From contig NZ_CP035934.2 in assembly GCF_003024525.3 (NCBI RefSeq), forward strand, positions 558,001-622,000: a DNA stretch of 64,000 bases. Reading direction: 5' to 3'. The DNA is from Acinetobacter cumulans. Lineage in GTDB: Bacteria; Pseudomonadota; Gammaproteobacteria; Pseudomonadales; Moraxellaceae. The notes below the pieces were generated by a model that searched no databases, was not told the origin of the DNA, and worked only from the letters and a program-made list of their open reading frames with translations. Position 1 is the stretch's first letter. The number at the start of each line of letters is the position of its first letter. Of this stretch, positions 1-8,035 are shown piece by piece. Position numbers and translations under genes: made by a program.

Positions 1-878
1 TGTTTTGTATTGGGATTGACTGGTATTTTTTTAGGATCACTAAAAATGCTGCTAATTTTCTCAAGATGCAATGTATTTAGGCGTGATTGACGACCAGTAG
101 CAGATAGCACGTAATCAACCGTTATAAGCTGTTTTGTATCATTCTGTTGATATATTATTTCAATACCGTGTTCGGTCCGAGTGTAGTCACTAGGCAAAAT
201 TTCGAAGTTTAGATTTAATTCTTTGAGCAATTCATTTTGAGCTACTTGTTGTAGATTTTTGCTCACCAATGTGCCAACTTTACGGCTACGTGCAAAGATT
301 TCAGTTTTGACACCTAGACGATGCATCGCTTGAGCCAGCTCTAAGGCAATAACGCCACTGCCGATTACGGCTATACTTTGTGGGAGTTGCTTTAATTCGA
401 AGATTTGATCAGTCGTGATTAAACGATCCCCAAGTCGTTGTTTTAATTTTGCATCTATGTTTGGCGTGCTTCCAACGGCTAAAATAAAATTTTTGGCTTG
501 ATATTCTTGATGATTGACTTGAATAGTATTGGCATTAATAAATTCGGCGCGACCTGAAATTTTGTGTTCTGATGGCCAAGATTCAACATCTTTTAGTGTT
601 GCACGAGTAAAACGGTCTCGAAGTTGTTGTACATGTTGCATCACTTGCGAAGTATCAATTTTTACTGTGGCACTTAAACCTAATCCTTCCAGATTTTGTA
701 TTTCATGCACCCGATTTGCAGATGCAATGAGAACTTTACTTGGCATACAGCCAACGCGCGCGCAGGTCGTATCCCAAGGACCATCATTAACAATTAATAA
801 GTTATCGGTATATTTTATGGCTTCTTTATAGGCAGAAATGCCTGCTGTACCTGCACCTATAATAATTAGATCATACAT
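1..878 (-). CDS. FAD/NAD(P)-dependent disulfide oxidoreductase (dihydrolipoyl dehydrogenase/mercuric reductase-like), 3' end missing
   Basis: Reading leftwards from an ATG at 878, the protein starts MYDLIIIGAGTAGISAY, a classic N-terminal FAD-binding GxGxxG. About 30-45 residues in comes TCARVGCMPSK, the redox-active CxxxxC of the class I pyridine nucleotide-disulfide oxidoreductases. A second nucleotide-binding segment (IAVIGSGVIALELA) follows near residue 175. The window edge cuts the gene before the C-terminal dimerisation domain, so the His-Glu pair cannot be checked. These soluble flavoenzymes move electrons between NAD(P)H and a dithiol substrate. No E1/E2 dehydrogenase genes are visible nearby, so a stand-alone reductase is as likely as a true E3 subunit. 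The family is clear; the substrate is unknown. Confidence 0.85.
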   Translation of the reverse strand, partial: MYDLIIIGAGTAGISAYKEAIKYTDNLLIVNDGPWDTTCARVGCMPSKVLIASANRVHEIQNLEGLGLSATVKIDTSQVMQHVQQLRDRFTRATLKDVESWPSEHKISGRAEFINANTIQVNHQEYQAKNFILAVGSTPNIDAKLKQRLGDRLITTDQIFELKQLPQSIAVIGSGVIALELAQAMHRLGVKTEIFARSRKVGTLVSKNLQQVAQNELLKELNLNFEILPSDYTRTEHGIEIIYQQNDTKQLITVDYVLSATGRQSRLNTLHLEKISSIFSDPKKIPVNPNTK

Positions 879-1075
879 GGATAGGCCTTTCCTATTTTGA
901 GAGTGTAGCGACATTTTAAATGTGTATTTGACTTTAATTTAAGTGAAATATGTGTATAACTAGTATGAAATACTAAGCTAAATTTAATAAGTTCAATAGT
1001 TTATTTTTTTTAATTTTTATAGAATAAGTCTTATAAATAATATAATACTTAGAATTTTTTGCGCTTTAAAGTTAT

Positions 1076-1103
1076 AAAAAACAGCGCTTCGGCGCTGTTT
1101 TTT
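1076..1103. terminator. Bidirectional Rho-independent terminator
   Basis: A 7-bp stem (ACAGCGC/GCGCTGT) with a TTCG loop is flanked by an A-run on the left and a T-run on the right. It lies just beyond the 3' end of the leftward DUF442/lipoprotein operon. The symmetrical A and T tracts allow it to act in both directions. Confidence 0.8.
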
Positions 1104-1114
1104 ATGAATAATAA

Positions 1115-1222
1115 TTAAATAGAGCTTCCAACACTTACCCCAACAGTGGGTCTAATCTGCATAGAATTACAGCCCGATAGTAAAAGTGCAGTGATGATTG
1201 CCAGCATCCATATTTTATTCAT
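1115..1222 (-). CDS. Tiny lipoprotein (35 aa)
   Basis: The ORF begins MNKIWMLAIITALLLSGCNS, a signal peptide with a convincing lipobox (LLSGC), and leaves a mature peptide of only about 18 residues (ending VGVSVGSSI). Its ATG lies inside the last codons of the upstream DUF442 gene (8-nt overlap), so it is probably translationally coupled to it, and the terminator at 1076 follows. It is too short for routine gene callers. Lipidation at Cys18 is predicted from the motif; sorting to inner or outer membrane is not clear. The function is unknown, but such short lipoproteins are a recurrent type in Acinetobacter. Confidence 0.65.
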   Translation of the reverse strand: MNKIWMLAIITALLLSGCNSMQIRPTVGVSVGSSI

Positions 1223-1637
1223 TCAAGAGTCCTTGAGCTTTTGCTTGATTAAAGAGTGCCGTTGAAAGTGTCCCACTACGGCATACCAATAAAATCGGTT
1301 TAGTCAGCTCATTATAATACTTAGCAAATTCTTGAATATCTGTTTGAGAAATTTTACCGCTATCTACAGGTTGGTAAATCACGCTGACATGTGCTTTTTC
1401 AGCAACTTCACGTAATTGACTTACACTTACCAGATTGCCATTTTCTTGGTCTGGACGATTAACGATTACAGACTTAAAGCCTTGTTTGAGCAAGGCAGAA
1501 AATTTATCTAAGTTCATTTGTCCAGCAACACTGACTTGGGGTGTCAGGGCTGTGCTTTGTGGCAATTCTGCAAATGCTGGGCTAAGCATGCTCAAGCATA
1601 AACAAAGTAAACTTGCATAAATCGACTTAATCATCAA
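1215..1637 (-). CDS. Exported DUF442 (beta-lactamase-hydrolase-like / TIGR01244) protein, probable non-canonical active site
   Basis: This 140-aa protein has a signal peptide (residues 1-23, ending SPAFA) followed by a DUF442 domain of the dual-specificity-phosphatase/rhodanese-like fold. It is a paralogue of the gene just upstream, and the two overlap by 11 nt. The active-site loop reads VCRSGTLS, whereas the upstream copy has FCRTGNRS: the Cys and Gly are kept, but the loop-closing Arg is Leu (codon CTT). In Cys-phosphatase and sulfur-transfer loops this Arg binds the oxyanion, so catalysis may be altered or lost. It is likely periplasmic. Confidence is high for the family and low for the activity. 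Confidence 0.8.
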   Translation of the reverse strand: MMIKSIYASLLCLCLSMLSPAFAELPQSTALTPQVSVAGQMNLDKFSALLKQGFKSVIVNRPDQENGNLVSVSQLREVAEKAHVSVIYQPVDSGKISQTDIQEFAKYYNELTKPILLVCRSGTLSTALFNQAKAQGLLNE

Positions 1638-1962
1638 GCAAGTCCATTTGTTTTGCTAGTTGAAATAGGTTGTTTGAGCGATTGCCTGTACGGCAGAACA
1701 TGAGGACAGGTTTTGGCAATTGGTTAAAATGATTGGCAAATGCACGTACATCAAGCTCAGTGATTTGACCAGCGACTACAGGTTGATAAACATAGTCTAA
1801 GCCTGCACCACGTGCAACTTCTTCAATTTGTGCACTTGTTGGTTGCTCTGGACCACCTTCCATATCTGGACGGTTATTAATAATCGATTTAAATCCTTTT
1901 TCAACAATTTGCGTTACATGTTCAGGACTAATTTGACCTGCAAAACCAACATTTTCGCTCAT
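1627..1962 (-). CDS. DUF442 / TIGR01244 family sulfur-transferase or phosphatase-like protein, cytoplasmic
   Basis: A 111-aa single-domain protein without a signal peptide. It carries the family signature GFKSIINNRPD near residue 25 and the catalytic loop LMFCRTGNRSN near residue 92, with Cys and Arg both present. DUF442 domains occur as the N-terminal part of BigR/Blh-type sulfide-detoxifying proteins and as stand-alone proteins. It is the first gene of a leftward operon with an exported paralogue (11-nt overlap) and a micro-lipoprotein. No persulfide dioxygenase or BigR repressor is visible beside it, so a link to sulfide metabolism is only an inference. Confidence 0.8.
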   Translation of the reverse strand: MSENVGFAGQISPEHVTQIVEKGFKSIINNRPDMEGGPEQPTSAQIEEVARGAGLDYVYQPVVAGQITELDVRAFANHFNQLPKPVLMFCRTGNRSNNLFQLAKQMDLLDD

Positions 1963-2083
1963 GGTGTCACTCCAAAATTTTAAAAATAGAAATATGCTTT
2001 ATGATAGCATTAAGCGAGAATATGAGCGTGGCGTATTAAAATTTTTATAAAGAATAACAGTTCAATTTTTGCATGGAGTGTGT

Positions 2084-2980
2084 ATGCACGCTTATACCGT
2101 TGAACCGCTGTATGTGAAAAGCGGACAGGAAGTGATTGCAGCAGATTTTTATCGGCCCAAAACAGATGTTCCACCGGGTGTCATTATCATGGCACATGGT
2201 TTTGCGTGTTTAAGACAATTTAAATTAGTACAGTTTGCTAAGCGTTTTGCACAGGCAGGCTATGCGGTGGTTTTGTTTGATTACCGCTATTGGGGGGGGA
2301 GTACGGGTCGACCTCGAGAGCTAGTGAGCATTCAAGAGCAGTTAAGCGATTGGCGTACAATGTTGATGCATGTGTCACAGCGTAAATCGATTAATTCTCG
2401 TAAAATTGTCTTGTGGGGCATTTCATTGAGTGCGGGTTATGCACTTGAATTGGCTTCGGAAAATAAAAATATTCAAGCGGTCATTGCACAAAATCCATTT
2501 GTTGATGGTGCAGAAAGTGCTAAAAATTTTCCCTTAAATTTATTGCCAAAAGCACTCAAAATCTCCAGTCAAGATTATATGGGGGCGAAGGTGGGATTAT
2601 CGCCAAGGACTTTGGCGGTAACAGATCCATCTGGATTATGTTTTGTGCAAACCAAAGATGCATACGCAGGATATCAATCGATTATTCACCCTGATTATTA
2701 TTGGAGTGGGCAGGTGCCTGCACGAGTATTTTTTAATCTGATGCGTTATCGGCCCATTCAAAATTTACGCAAGATTGCTGTTCCTGTACTGTATATCGCC
2801 TCGAAGAATGATAGTCTGATTCCAATTGAGTCTAGCCGTGAAGCAGCCACGAATATTGCACCTTATGTTGATTATTATGAATGGGATATGGCTCATTTTG
2901 ATATTTATCATGGCGCATGGTTTGAAAAAGCAGTGGCAAAGCAGTTAGATTTTTTAAATCAGCATGTAGGAGTAAGTTAA
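2084..2980 (+). CDS. Alpha/beta hydrolase
   Basis: About 298 aa with the alpha/beta hydrolase layout: HGF oxyanion-hole region (IIMAHGFACLR, about residue 43), a nucleophile elbow GISLSAGYA (Ser near residue 125), an acidic residue in SKNDSLIP and a late His in DMAHFDIYHG. The ATG at 2084 was chosen over an in-frame TTG at 2069 because GGAG at 2075-2078 sits 5 nt before it. The stop overlaps the ATG of trxC (TAATG), so the two are co-translated. No signal peptide is seen. The substrate cannot be told; similarity is to the DeoC/Dlh-like or X-Pro-peptidase-like hydrolases of moderate size. Confidence 0.8.
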   Translation: MHAYTVEPLYVKSGQEVIAADFYRPKTDVPPGVIIMAHGFACLRQFKLVQFAKRFAQAGYAVVLFDYRYWGGSTGRPRELVSIQEQLSDWRTMLMHVSQRKSINSRKIVLWGISLSAGYALELASENKNIQAVIAQNPFVDGAESAKNFPLNLLPKALKISSQDYMGAKVGLSPRTLAVTDPSGLCFVQTKDAYAGYQSIIHPDYYWSGQVPARVFFNLMRYRPIQNLRKIAVPVLYIASKNDSLIPIESSREAATNIAPYVDYYEWDMAHFDIYHGAWFEKAVAKQLDFLNQHVGVS

Positions 2981-3411
2981 TGATTATTGTGTGCCCGCAT
3001 TGTTTGGCAAAAAATCGTGTGCCCGAAGAAAAATTGGCAGAACAACCTGCATGTGGTCAATGCCATGAAGCCTTGGTACCACTGGCACCTATTGAGCTAA
3101 ATGAGCAAAATTTTAGTCAGTTCATTAGTCATAGCGACTTACCGATTTTCATTGATCTATGGGCAGAGTGGTGTGGGCCATGTAAGATGATGGCACCGCA
3201 TTTTGCTCAAGTTGCAAAGCAATATCCGCATGTAATTTTTGCCAAAATTAATACTGAAGAAAACCCACGTTTAAGCAGTGCTTTTAATGTACGGAGCATT
3301 CCAACCTTAGTTTTGATGAATAAAACCAACGAACTTGCTAGAATAAGTGGAGCGCTGCGTTCAAGTGAATTGCAGCAGTGGCTCGATCAACAATTGACTG
3401 CCCATTCATAA
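2980..3411 (+). CDS. trxC: Thioredoxin 2 (TrxC)
   Basis: A 143-aa cytoplasmic thioredoxin with the extra N-terminal zinc-binding segment that separates TrxC from TrxA: CPHC at residues 5-8 and CGQC near residue 25. The active site is WCGPCK near residue 63, and the cis-Pro loop (VRSIPTLVL) is near residue 104. It reduces disulfides using NADPH and thioredoxin reductase and is typically part of oxidative-stress defence. It overlaps the hydrolase upstream by 1 nt and is followed closely by the thioesterase, forming a three-gene operon. Confidence 0.92.
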   Translation: MIIVCPHCLAKNRVPEEKLAEQPACGQCHEALVPLAPIELNEQNFSQFISHSDLPIFIDLWAEWCGPCKMMAPHFAQVAKQYPHVIFAKINTEENPRLSSAFNVRSIPTLVLMNKTNELARISGALRSSELQQWLDQQLTAHS

Positions 3412-3428
3412 TGGGGCTTGGAGTTAAA

Positions 3429-3857
3429 GTGTCAGAAACTCATGTAAAACCGGAAGGTACGCTCTCACTACAAACAATTGCAATGCCAGCAGATACCAAC
3501 TGGAGCGGTGATGTGTTTGGTGGTTGGATCGTGTCACAAATGGACTTGGCAGGTGCGATTCACGCAGAGCGTTTTAGTAAAGGTCGCTGTGCAACAATTT
3601 CCATTAACCAGATGACATTTTTAGTACCGGTAAAAGTGGGTGATGTTATCAGTTGCTATACCAAAATTTTGAAAGTGGGAAATACTTCAATTCAAATGCA
3701 AATCGAGGTTTGGGACAGCCATGACAGCTCACGTGATCCTATTCGTGTGACGGAAGGGGTCTATACTTTTGTTGCTGTGGATGTCAAAGGTGCAAAACGC
3801 CAAATTCCTGCAGAAGCAAAACAGTTATTTGAAGCATCACAAACGAAAGCAGAATAA
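3429..3857 (+). CDS. yciA: YciA-like acyl-CoA thioesterase (hotdog fold)
   Basis: About 142 aa. The segment MPADTNWSGDVFGGWIVSQ is the YciA/Acot hotdog signature, with the catalytic Asp in GDVFGGW, and GRCATISINQMTFLVPVKVGD follows the family pattern. It hydrolyses acyl-CoA to free acid and CoA in the cytosol. A GTG at 3429 was chosen as the start because GGAG lies 5 nt upstream (3420-3423). An ATG at 3411 overlapping the trxC stop is possible but lacks a ribosome binding site. Last gene of the hydrolase-trxC-thioesterase operon, with a terminator at 3883. Confidence 0.88.
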   Translation: MSETHVKPEGTLSLQTIAMPADTNWSGDVFGGWIVSQMDLAGAIHAERFSKGRCATISINQMTFLVPVKVGDVISCYTKILKVGNTSIQMQIEVWDSHDSSRDPIRVTEGVYTFVAVDVKGAKRQIPAEAKQLFEASQTKAE

Positions 3858-3882
3858 GACGCTAAAAGCAGTTTGAGTGTTT

Positions 3883-3914
3883 AAAAAACCCAGCATATAT
3901 GCTGGGTTTTTTAT
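3883..3914. terminator. Bidirectional Rho-independent terminator
   Basis: The palindrome AACCCAGCATATATGCTGGGTT is flanked by A-rich and T-rich tracts, between the 3' ends of the convergent thioesterase (+) and NTF2-like (-) genes. It can serve both. Confidence 0.85.
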
Positions 3915-3925
3915 TTTGTTGAAGC

Positions 3926-4429
3926 TTAAAACATCGTGTTTTGATTGGCACTTTCAGCTGGAACAGCTTGCTGAACATCCCAATGTTCGACAATTTTTCC
4001 ATTTTCAACTCTAAAAATATCAACGACAGCAACACCTCTATCTTGTGGATTTTGCTGTGAATGCACATGTAAATAGACAAGGTCACCTTCGGCAGCAGCA
4101 CGTTTAATTACGCTTTTTGCGAGAGGATTTTCTTTGAAATATTGGGTGAAGTAGTTTACAAAAGGCGCTTTACCATTGGCCACATGAGGGTTGTGTTGAA
4201 TATATTCAGTTCCAATATATTGATCTGAGTAAGCTTTTACCTGATGCTTTTGAAAGACACCATTATAAAAATCGGTCACCAGTTTCTTGTTGCGTTCGGC
4301 TTGCTGAGCTTGTGCAGTAATGACGGTAGTTGGTGTCTGAGTTGGCGTTTTGTCTGCAGGTGCTTTTGCTTGTGCGGTTACAGCAATGCTAGTGAAAAGT
4401 AGCGCGCTGGTGATTAAAAAGGGTTTCAT
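3926..4429 (-). CDS. Exported NTF2/SnoaL-like protein
   Basis: 167 aa with a clear signal peptide (MKPFLITSALLFTSIAVTAQ, cleavage after about residue 22), a Thr/Pro/Gln-rich linker, then a SnoaL-like domain: an N-terminal helix (KKLVTDFYNGVFQKHQ), YIQHNPHVANGKAPF, and a C-terminal strand ending IVEHWDVQQ, the usual sequence logic of SnoaL-like polyketide-cyclase folds. It is probably periplasmic. In this fold the pocket binds small hydrophobic ligands, but the substrate is unknown. Monocistronic and convergent with the thioesterase operon. Confidence 0.75.
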   Translation of the reverse strand: MKPFLITSALLFTSIAVTAQAKAPADKTPTQTPTTVITAQAQQAERNKKLVTDFYNGVFQKHQVKAYSDQYIGTEYIQHNPHVANGKAPFVNYFTQYFKENPLAKSVIKRAAAEGDLVYLHVHSQQNPQDRGVAVVDIFRVENGKIVEHWDVQQAVPAESANQNTMF

Positions 4430-4561
4430 TTAATTTTGCTCTCGTTATAAATATAACTCCATCATGAGCAAGGAAGTGCTATAGAAATAGCACCCTTTGG
4501 TAAAGATTTAGTCTTAATTCGGTAAGTAATAGACTTACTTAAAAGTAAGTTTTATTTACAA

Positions 4562-5065
4562 TTATTTCTTTTTCAGGTAGGACTTTTCTACCCATGCCCA
4601 AAGCATTTCGCATTGAATGGGTGCTTCGCCAGATTCATCGGTGACGGTGACTTGAACTAAGGTTTCGCCACGGTCTGTGGTGCGCATGAGCTGTTGTTGT
4701 TGTTCAGTCAAAATAGCGGTTGCTTGCATTGCGCCTTTACTCGGACGTTGGAAATCAACTTTAAATGATTTAATGAGTACAATGGCGCTGTCAGGTACAT
4801 TCATTGCAGTCACGAAGCCAGTTGCAGTCTCTGCGATGAGTGCCATAGCACAAGCATGTAGCTGACCAATATGGTTTTGCATCGCTTTGTGATTTGCGAT
4901 GCTGACCGTAACGCGGGAAGGGCTGACTTCTAAATAACGAATTTTGGCAGAACCGACCATTGGGACGATTTTGCCAAAGGCTTTGGACCATAGCGCAGTG
5001 CGAATGCTTTGTGGAAATTTCGATGTTGAACTGACCAGCTTAGATAAACGATTGCCTTGCGCCAT
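4562..5065 (-). CDS. DUF4442 hotdog-fold protein
   Basis: 167 aa, read from an ATG at 5065 that has AGAGGA just upstream; a longer reading frame to 5128 would run into the end of yajQ. The sequence resembles DUF4442/PaaI-like single hotdog domains: PMVGSAKIRYLEVSPSRVTV, the NHIGQLHACAMALIAETA helix and FKVDFQRPSKG strand. These are putative thioesterases or acyl-binding proteins. It is the second gene after yajQ in a leftward pair. The catalytic residue is not obvious, so the activity is unproven. Confidence 0.7.
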   Translation of the reverse strand: MAQGNRLSKLVSSTSKFPQSIRTALWSKAFGKIVPMVGSAKIRYLEVSPSRVTVSIANHKAMQNHIGQLHACAMALIAETATGFVTAMNVPDSAIVLIKSFKVDFQRPSKGAMQATAILTEQQQQLMRTTDRGETLVQVTVTDESGEAPIQCEMLWAWVEKSYLKKK

Positions 5066-5078
5066 GATTCCTCTGCTT

Positions 5079-5093
5079 GGCAGGTGTCCTGCC
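5079..5093 (-). repeat. Small perfect inverted repeat after the yajQ stop codon
   Basis: GGCAGG-TGT-CCTGCC directly abuts the yajQ stop and lies 14 nt before the start of the DUF4442 gene. It would form a 6-bp GC-rich hairpin in the mRNA with no T-run, so it is more likely a processing or translational spacer than a terminator. Confidence 0.5.
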
Positions 5094-5582
5094 TTAATCT
5101 TTAAAGTTATTGAACTGTAAAGGCACACCGAACTGCTGTTCTTTCAAGAACGCCATCACTTGTTGCAAGGTATCGCGTTTTTTATCAGTTACACGGATTT
5201 TATCGCCCTGAATAGAAGATTGCACTTTCACGCCACTTTCTTTAATGGCTTTATTAATTTTTTTTGCGGTATCAGAGTCAAGGCCATCTTTGAGTTTGAT
5301 CACTTGAATCACGTTTTTGCCAGAAGCGGTCATTTTTTGTGGGTCAAGTGCTTGAATATCGACTTTACGTTTAAAGAAATGGTTTTCTAGCATGGTATAG
5401 ACTTGTTCACATTGGAAGTCGCTTTCAGTGCTGATTTTAATTTCTTTGTTTTTTTCGTTCAGTTCGATTGAAACGTCCTGACCGCGGAAGTCAAAACGTG
5501 TCGCAATTTCTTTTTGCGTGTTTTGAACTGCATGATTTACTTCAAAAACTTCTAATTCTGAAACAATATCGAAAGAAGGCAT
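5094..5582 (-). CDS. yajQ: YajQ family nucleotide/cyclic-di-GMP-binding protein
   Basis: 162 aa, exactly the family size. It starts MPSFDIVSELEVFEVNHAVQ, the very conserved YajQ N-terminus, and later has RFDFRGQDVSIELNEKNK and QSSIQGDKIRVTDKKRD, the double ferredoxin-like fold of UPF0234. The Xanthomonas orthologue binds cyclic di-GMP and acts with a transcription factor; binding to nucleic acid or tRNA is reported for others. First gene of a pair with the DUF4442 gene. Confidence 0.95.
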   Translation of the reverse strand: MPSFDIVSELEVFEVNHAVQNTQKEIATRFDFRGQDVSIELNEKNKEIKISTESDFQCEQVYTMLENHFFKRKVDIQALDPQKMTASGKNVIQVIKLKDGLDSDTAKKINKAIKESGVKVQSSIQGDKIRVTDKKRDTLQQVMAFLKEQQFGVPLQFNNFKD

Positions 5583-5673
5583 AGTTTAGACCTTTACAAA
5601 GGGAAAGAATATCTGAGATGCTAGGGATGTTTTCTTCATTTGCCAAGTGTTGTTTACATCAAAGGAGTGCGCA

Positions 5674-5988
5674 ATGATCCGTAAACAAGAAATTACAACA
5701 TTTGAGTTCCCAGAAAATGCGATTATCTGGGATGTCCGTGACGCAAGTGCATTTACTGAGGCACACCTAAAAGGTGCTGTGAATCAGCCAATCACTGATT
5801 TGTCTGCAGATAGTTTGACTCAGGTGTCAACGGATCAGCCAATCTACATTTTATGTGGTGGTGGTAGTAAAGCACCTCGAGCTGCTGAGCTTTTAGAGGG
5901 TTTAGACAGTGGTCGTGAATATGTTGTATTAATGGGAGGCACTCGTGCCGCTCGAGCAGCAGGTTTACCACTGATTGAAGGCGCTTAA
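5674..5988 (+). CDS. Rhodanese-like protein (single domain)
   Basis: 104 aa from an ATG at 5674 with AAAGGAG 8 nt upstream. Rhodanese hallmarks are the early IIWDVRDASAFTEAHLKGAVN motif (as in WDVRDASAF followed by HLKGA) and an active-site loop starting ILCGGGSKAPRAA with the catalytic Cys near residue 66. Such domains transfer sulfane sulfur or act in redox signalling. The gene is monocistronic with its own terminator at 5999. Confidence 0.85.
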   Translation: MIRKQEITTFEFPENAIIWDVRDASAFTEAHLKGAVNQPITDLSADSLTQVSTDQPIYILCGGGSKAPRAAELLEGLDSGREYVVLMGGTRAARAAGLPLIEGA

Positions 5989-5998
5989 TCCGCCTCAG

Positions 5999-6027
5999 AA
6001 AAAAGCGCCGAAGGGCGCTTTTTTTAT
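5999..6027. terminator. Bidirectional Rho-independent terminator
   Basis: AAAAAAGCGCC / GGCGCTTTTTTT hairpin with a GAAG-type loop between the convergent rhodanese (+) and mnmC (-) genes. Confidence 0.85.
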
Positions 6028-6052
6028 GTCTATAAATTGGAGCGATGACGCT

Positions 6053-7996
6053 TCATTCAATCGGTTTTATGGTTTGATCAGGCTTAAAGTATGCTTTTTT
6101 AGCTTTGACTTTCTTTTTAAAACGTTGTGCACTGAGTTTTTGCAATAAACTCATAGGAATAGGGCAAGGTTCAGACAAGACTTGCGCTACCAAGACTTCA
6201 CTACACAGTGGAGCATATAAGAAACCTTTAGAACCCAATCCAGCAAAGGTATAAAGTTCTGTCTCTGCTTTCACTGACCCAAGGACAGGGAAATAATCCA
6301 AGCTTTGTGCACGAACGGATGCGCGACCTTGCCATGTTTCTACAGCTGGGAGTTGCTCGGCGTAGTGAGGAAAGACACTGTGGATAAGATTGTAGTTATG
6401 CACATGATCTACTAATAGCACTTCGCTATCTTCTCTATTTGGATAAAACGATGCACCGAGAATAAATTGCGTTGCATCGAGTTGCATACAATAACCGCCA
6501 TAGCTATACGCATGTTGCGTACTCAACGCAGAGTCTGGTTGACTGAGCCAGCTGACTTGGCCACGTATTGGTTTTAGCTGTGGATAGTCCTCAATCAGTT
6601 GCATACTTTGACGAGCCGCACAGACCACTACGTGATCAAACTGCCCAACAGACTGTGTATGACTGAATAATTCAACACCCGTACTTAAGTGCTCAATCTG
6701 TGTAATCTGTGCTTGCTGAAACTGAATGAGAGGCGATGCTAAGATCTGATCACGTAGCTGATGCGGTGAAACGGCACCTGCTTCATTTAAGCACAGACTG
6801 GAAAATTCACTTTGTAATGATGGTGACTCTGCTTGTGCCGTAGATGCTTGATCCTCGGTTAATAGCCCTGTTGGGTACTGGTCGATCAAGCCTAATAATT
6901 CTTCGGGCTTTTTGAGTGCAATTTGATGGATGTCTAGCGCACGAAAAGCCTTAAATTTTGGATAATGGCGCATGGCGTGTTGCCAGGTGAGCGTCATCAG
7001 ATGCTCCGCACTTTGCTCGATTGGACAGAGCTTGGGATTTAAGAGCGCAAGGGGATTACCAGAACCTCCTGCTAAGGGCTCTGCTTGATCGAATAGCGTA
7101 ACTGAATGGCCACGCTGTGCGAGTGCCCAAGCACAGCTTAATCCTGCAATTCCAGCGCCTACAATCGCAATATGACGCTGCTTATGCTGCTGTGGCTGTG
7201 TGATCGGTTGTGTGGGTGGCTCGGCACAAATAATGAGGTCATCTGTAGAGGGAAGGTCTTTATCTTCCTCTAGCCAAATGGCTTTGAGCATTTCACGTTT
7301 ATGCCGAAATCCGCGTGGGCGACTAATACGAATACCGTGTTGTTTGAGGCCACGTTTTAATACGCCTGCTACACTAAATGACGAGAAAGTTGTGCCATAG
7401 CCTGAAAGGCGAACAATATGACTTAAAACGTGCTCCTCCCACATATCTGGGTTGCATGCTGGAGCAAAGCCATCTAGAAACCAGGCATGAATTTGACTGG
7501 TTTTTGCCATCACAGGAAAAACATCATGCGCATCGCCTAACCACAAATCTAGGATAAAGCGTTCATCTGGAAAAGACAGTCGATGACAGCCTGCGATGGG
7601 CAATGGATATTGCTCAAGTAGTTGCTCAGAGAGGGGCTGTAATTCTGGCCAAGCATTCAAAGCGCGGATCAAGTCTGGCTTAGACAACGGAAATTTTTCG
7701 ACAGAGACCACATGCAAGCGACTGTGGTTTTGCGGGCGAACCTTTTGCCATAATTGCCACAAGGCCAAAATATTTAAGCCCGTACCAAAACCTGTTTCAC
7801 CGACATGAAAAGATTCAAAGTCTTGCAACTGTGCCAACCGTTCAGGGAGGTCATTGCCATTTAAAAACACATGTCGTGTTTCGAGCAGGCCATTATCTCG
7901 GGAGAAATAGGCATCGCCAAATTGTTTAGAAATTGGAACATCAATTCCATCGATCATACGCCAATCAAGATCAGCCGTTTGAATTGCTTGAGACAA
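6053..7996 (-). CDS. mnmC: Bifunctional tRNA mnm5s2U biosynthesis enzyme MnmC
   Basis: 647 aa, close to the usual ~660. The N-terminal SAM methyltransferase domain (residues ~1-240) has FHVGETGFGTGLNILALWQ as its SAM-binding loop and AWFLDGFAPACNPDMW, a DUF752 signature. The C-terminal FAD oxidoreductase domain starts near residue 275 with IAIVGAGIAGLSCAWALAQ, and the end (FAGLGSKGFLYAPL) is typical. It removes the carboxymethyl group from cmnm5U34 and then methylates it, modifying the wobble base of several tRNAs. A Gln-rich linker joins the halves. Monocistronic. Confidence 0.95.
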   Translation of the reverse strand: MSQAIQTADLDWRMIDGIDVPISKQFGDAYFSRDNGLLETRHVFLNGNDLPERLAQLQDFESFHVGETGFGTGLNILALWQLWQKVRPQNHSRLHVVSVEKFPLSKPDLIRALNAWPELQPLSEQLLEQYPLPIAGCHRLSFPDERFILDLWLGDAHDVFPVMAKTSQIHAWFLDGFAPACNPDMWEEHVLSHIVRLSGYGTTFSSFSVAGVLKRGLKQHGIRISRPRGFRHKREMLKAIWLEEDKDLPSTDDLIICAEPPTQPITQPQQHKQRHIAIVGAGIAGLSCAWALAQRGHSVTLFDQAEPLAGGSGNPLALLNPKLCPIEQSAEHLMTLTWQHAMRHYPKFKAFRALDIHQIALKKPEELLGLIDQYPTGLLTEDQASTAQAESPSLQSEFSSLCLNEAGAVSPHQLRDQILASPLIQFQQAQITQIEHLSTGVELFSHTQSVGQFDHVVVCAARQSMQLIEDYPQLKPIRGQVSWLSQPDSALSTQHAYSYGGYCMQLDATQFILGASFYPNREDSEVLLVDHVHNYNLIHSVFPHYAEQLPAVETWQGRASVRAQSLDYFPVLGSVKAETELYTFAGLGSKGFLYAPLCSEVLVAQVLSEPCPIPMSLLQKLSAQRFKKKVKAKKAYFKPDQTIKPIE

Positions 7997-8035
7997 AGCA
8001 GGAGAGCCTTTTACAGATACAGATAAAAACTTAAA

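Noticed and set aside
2069..2083. TTG start for the alpha/beta hydrolase
   Set aside because: The ATG at 2084 has GGAG 5 nt upstream; the TTG has none.
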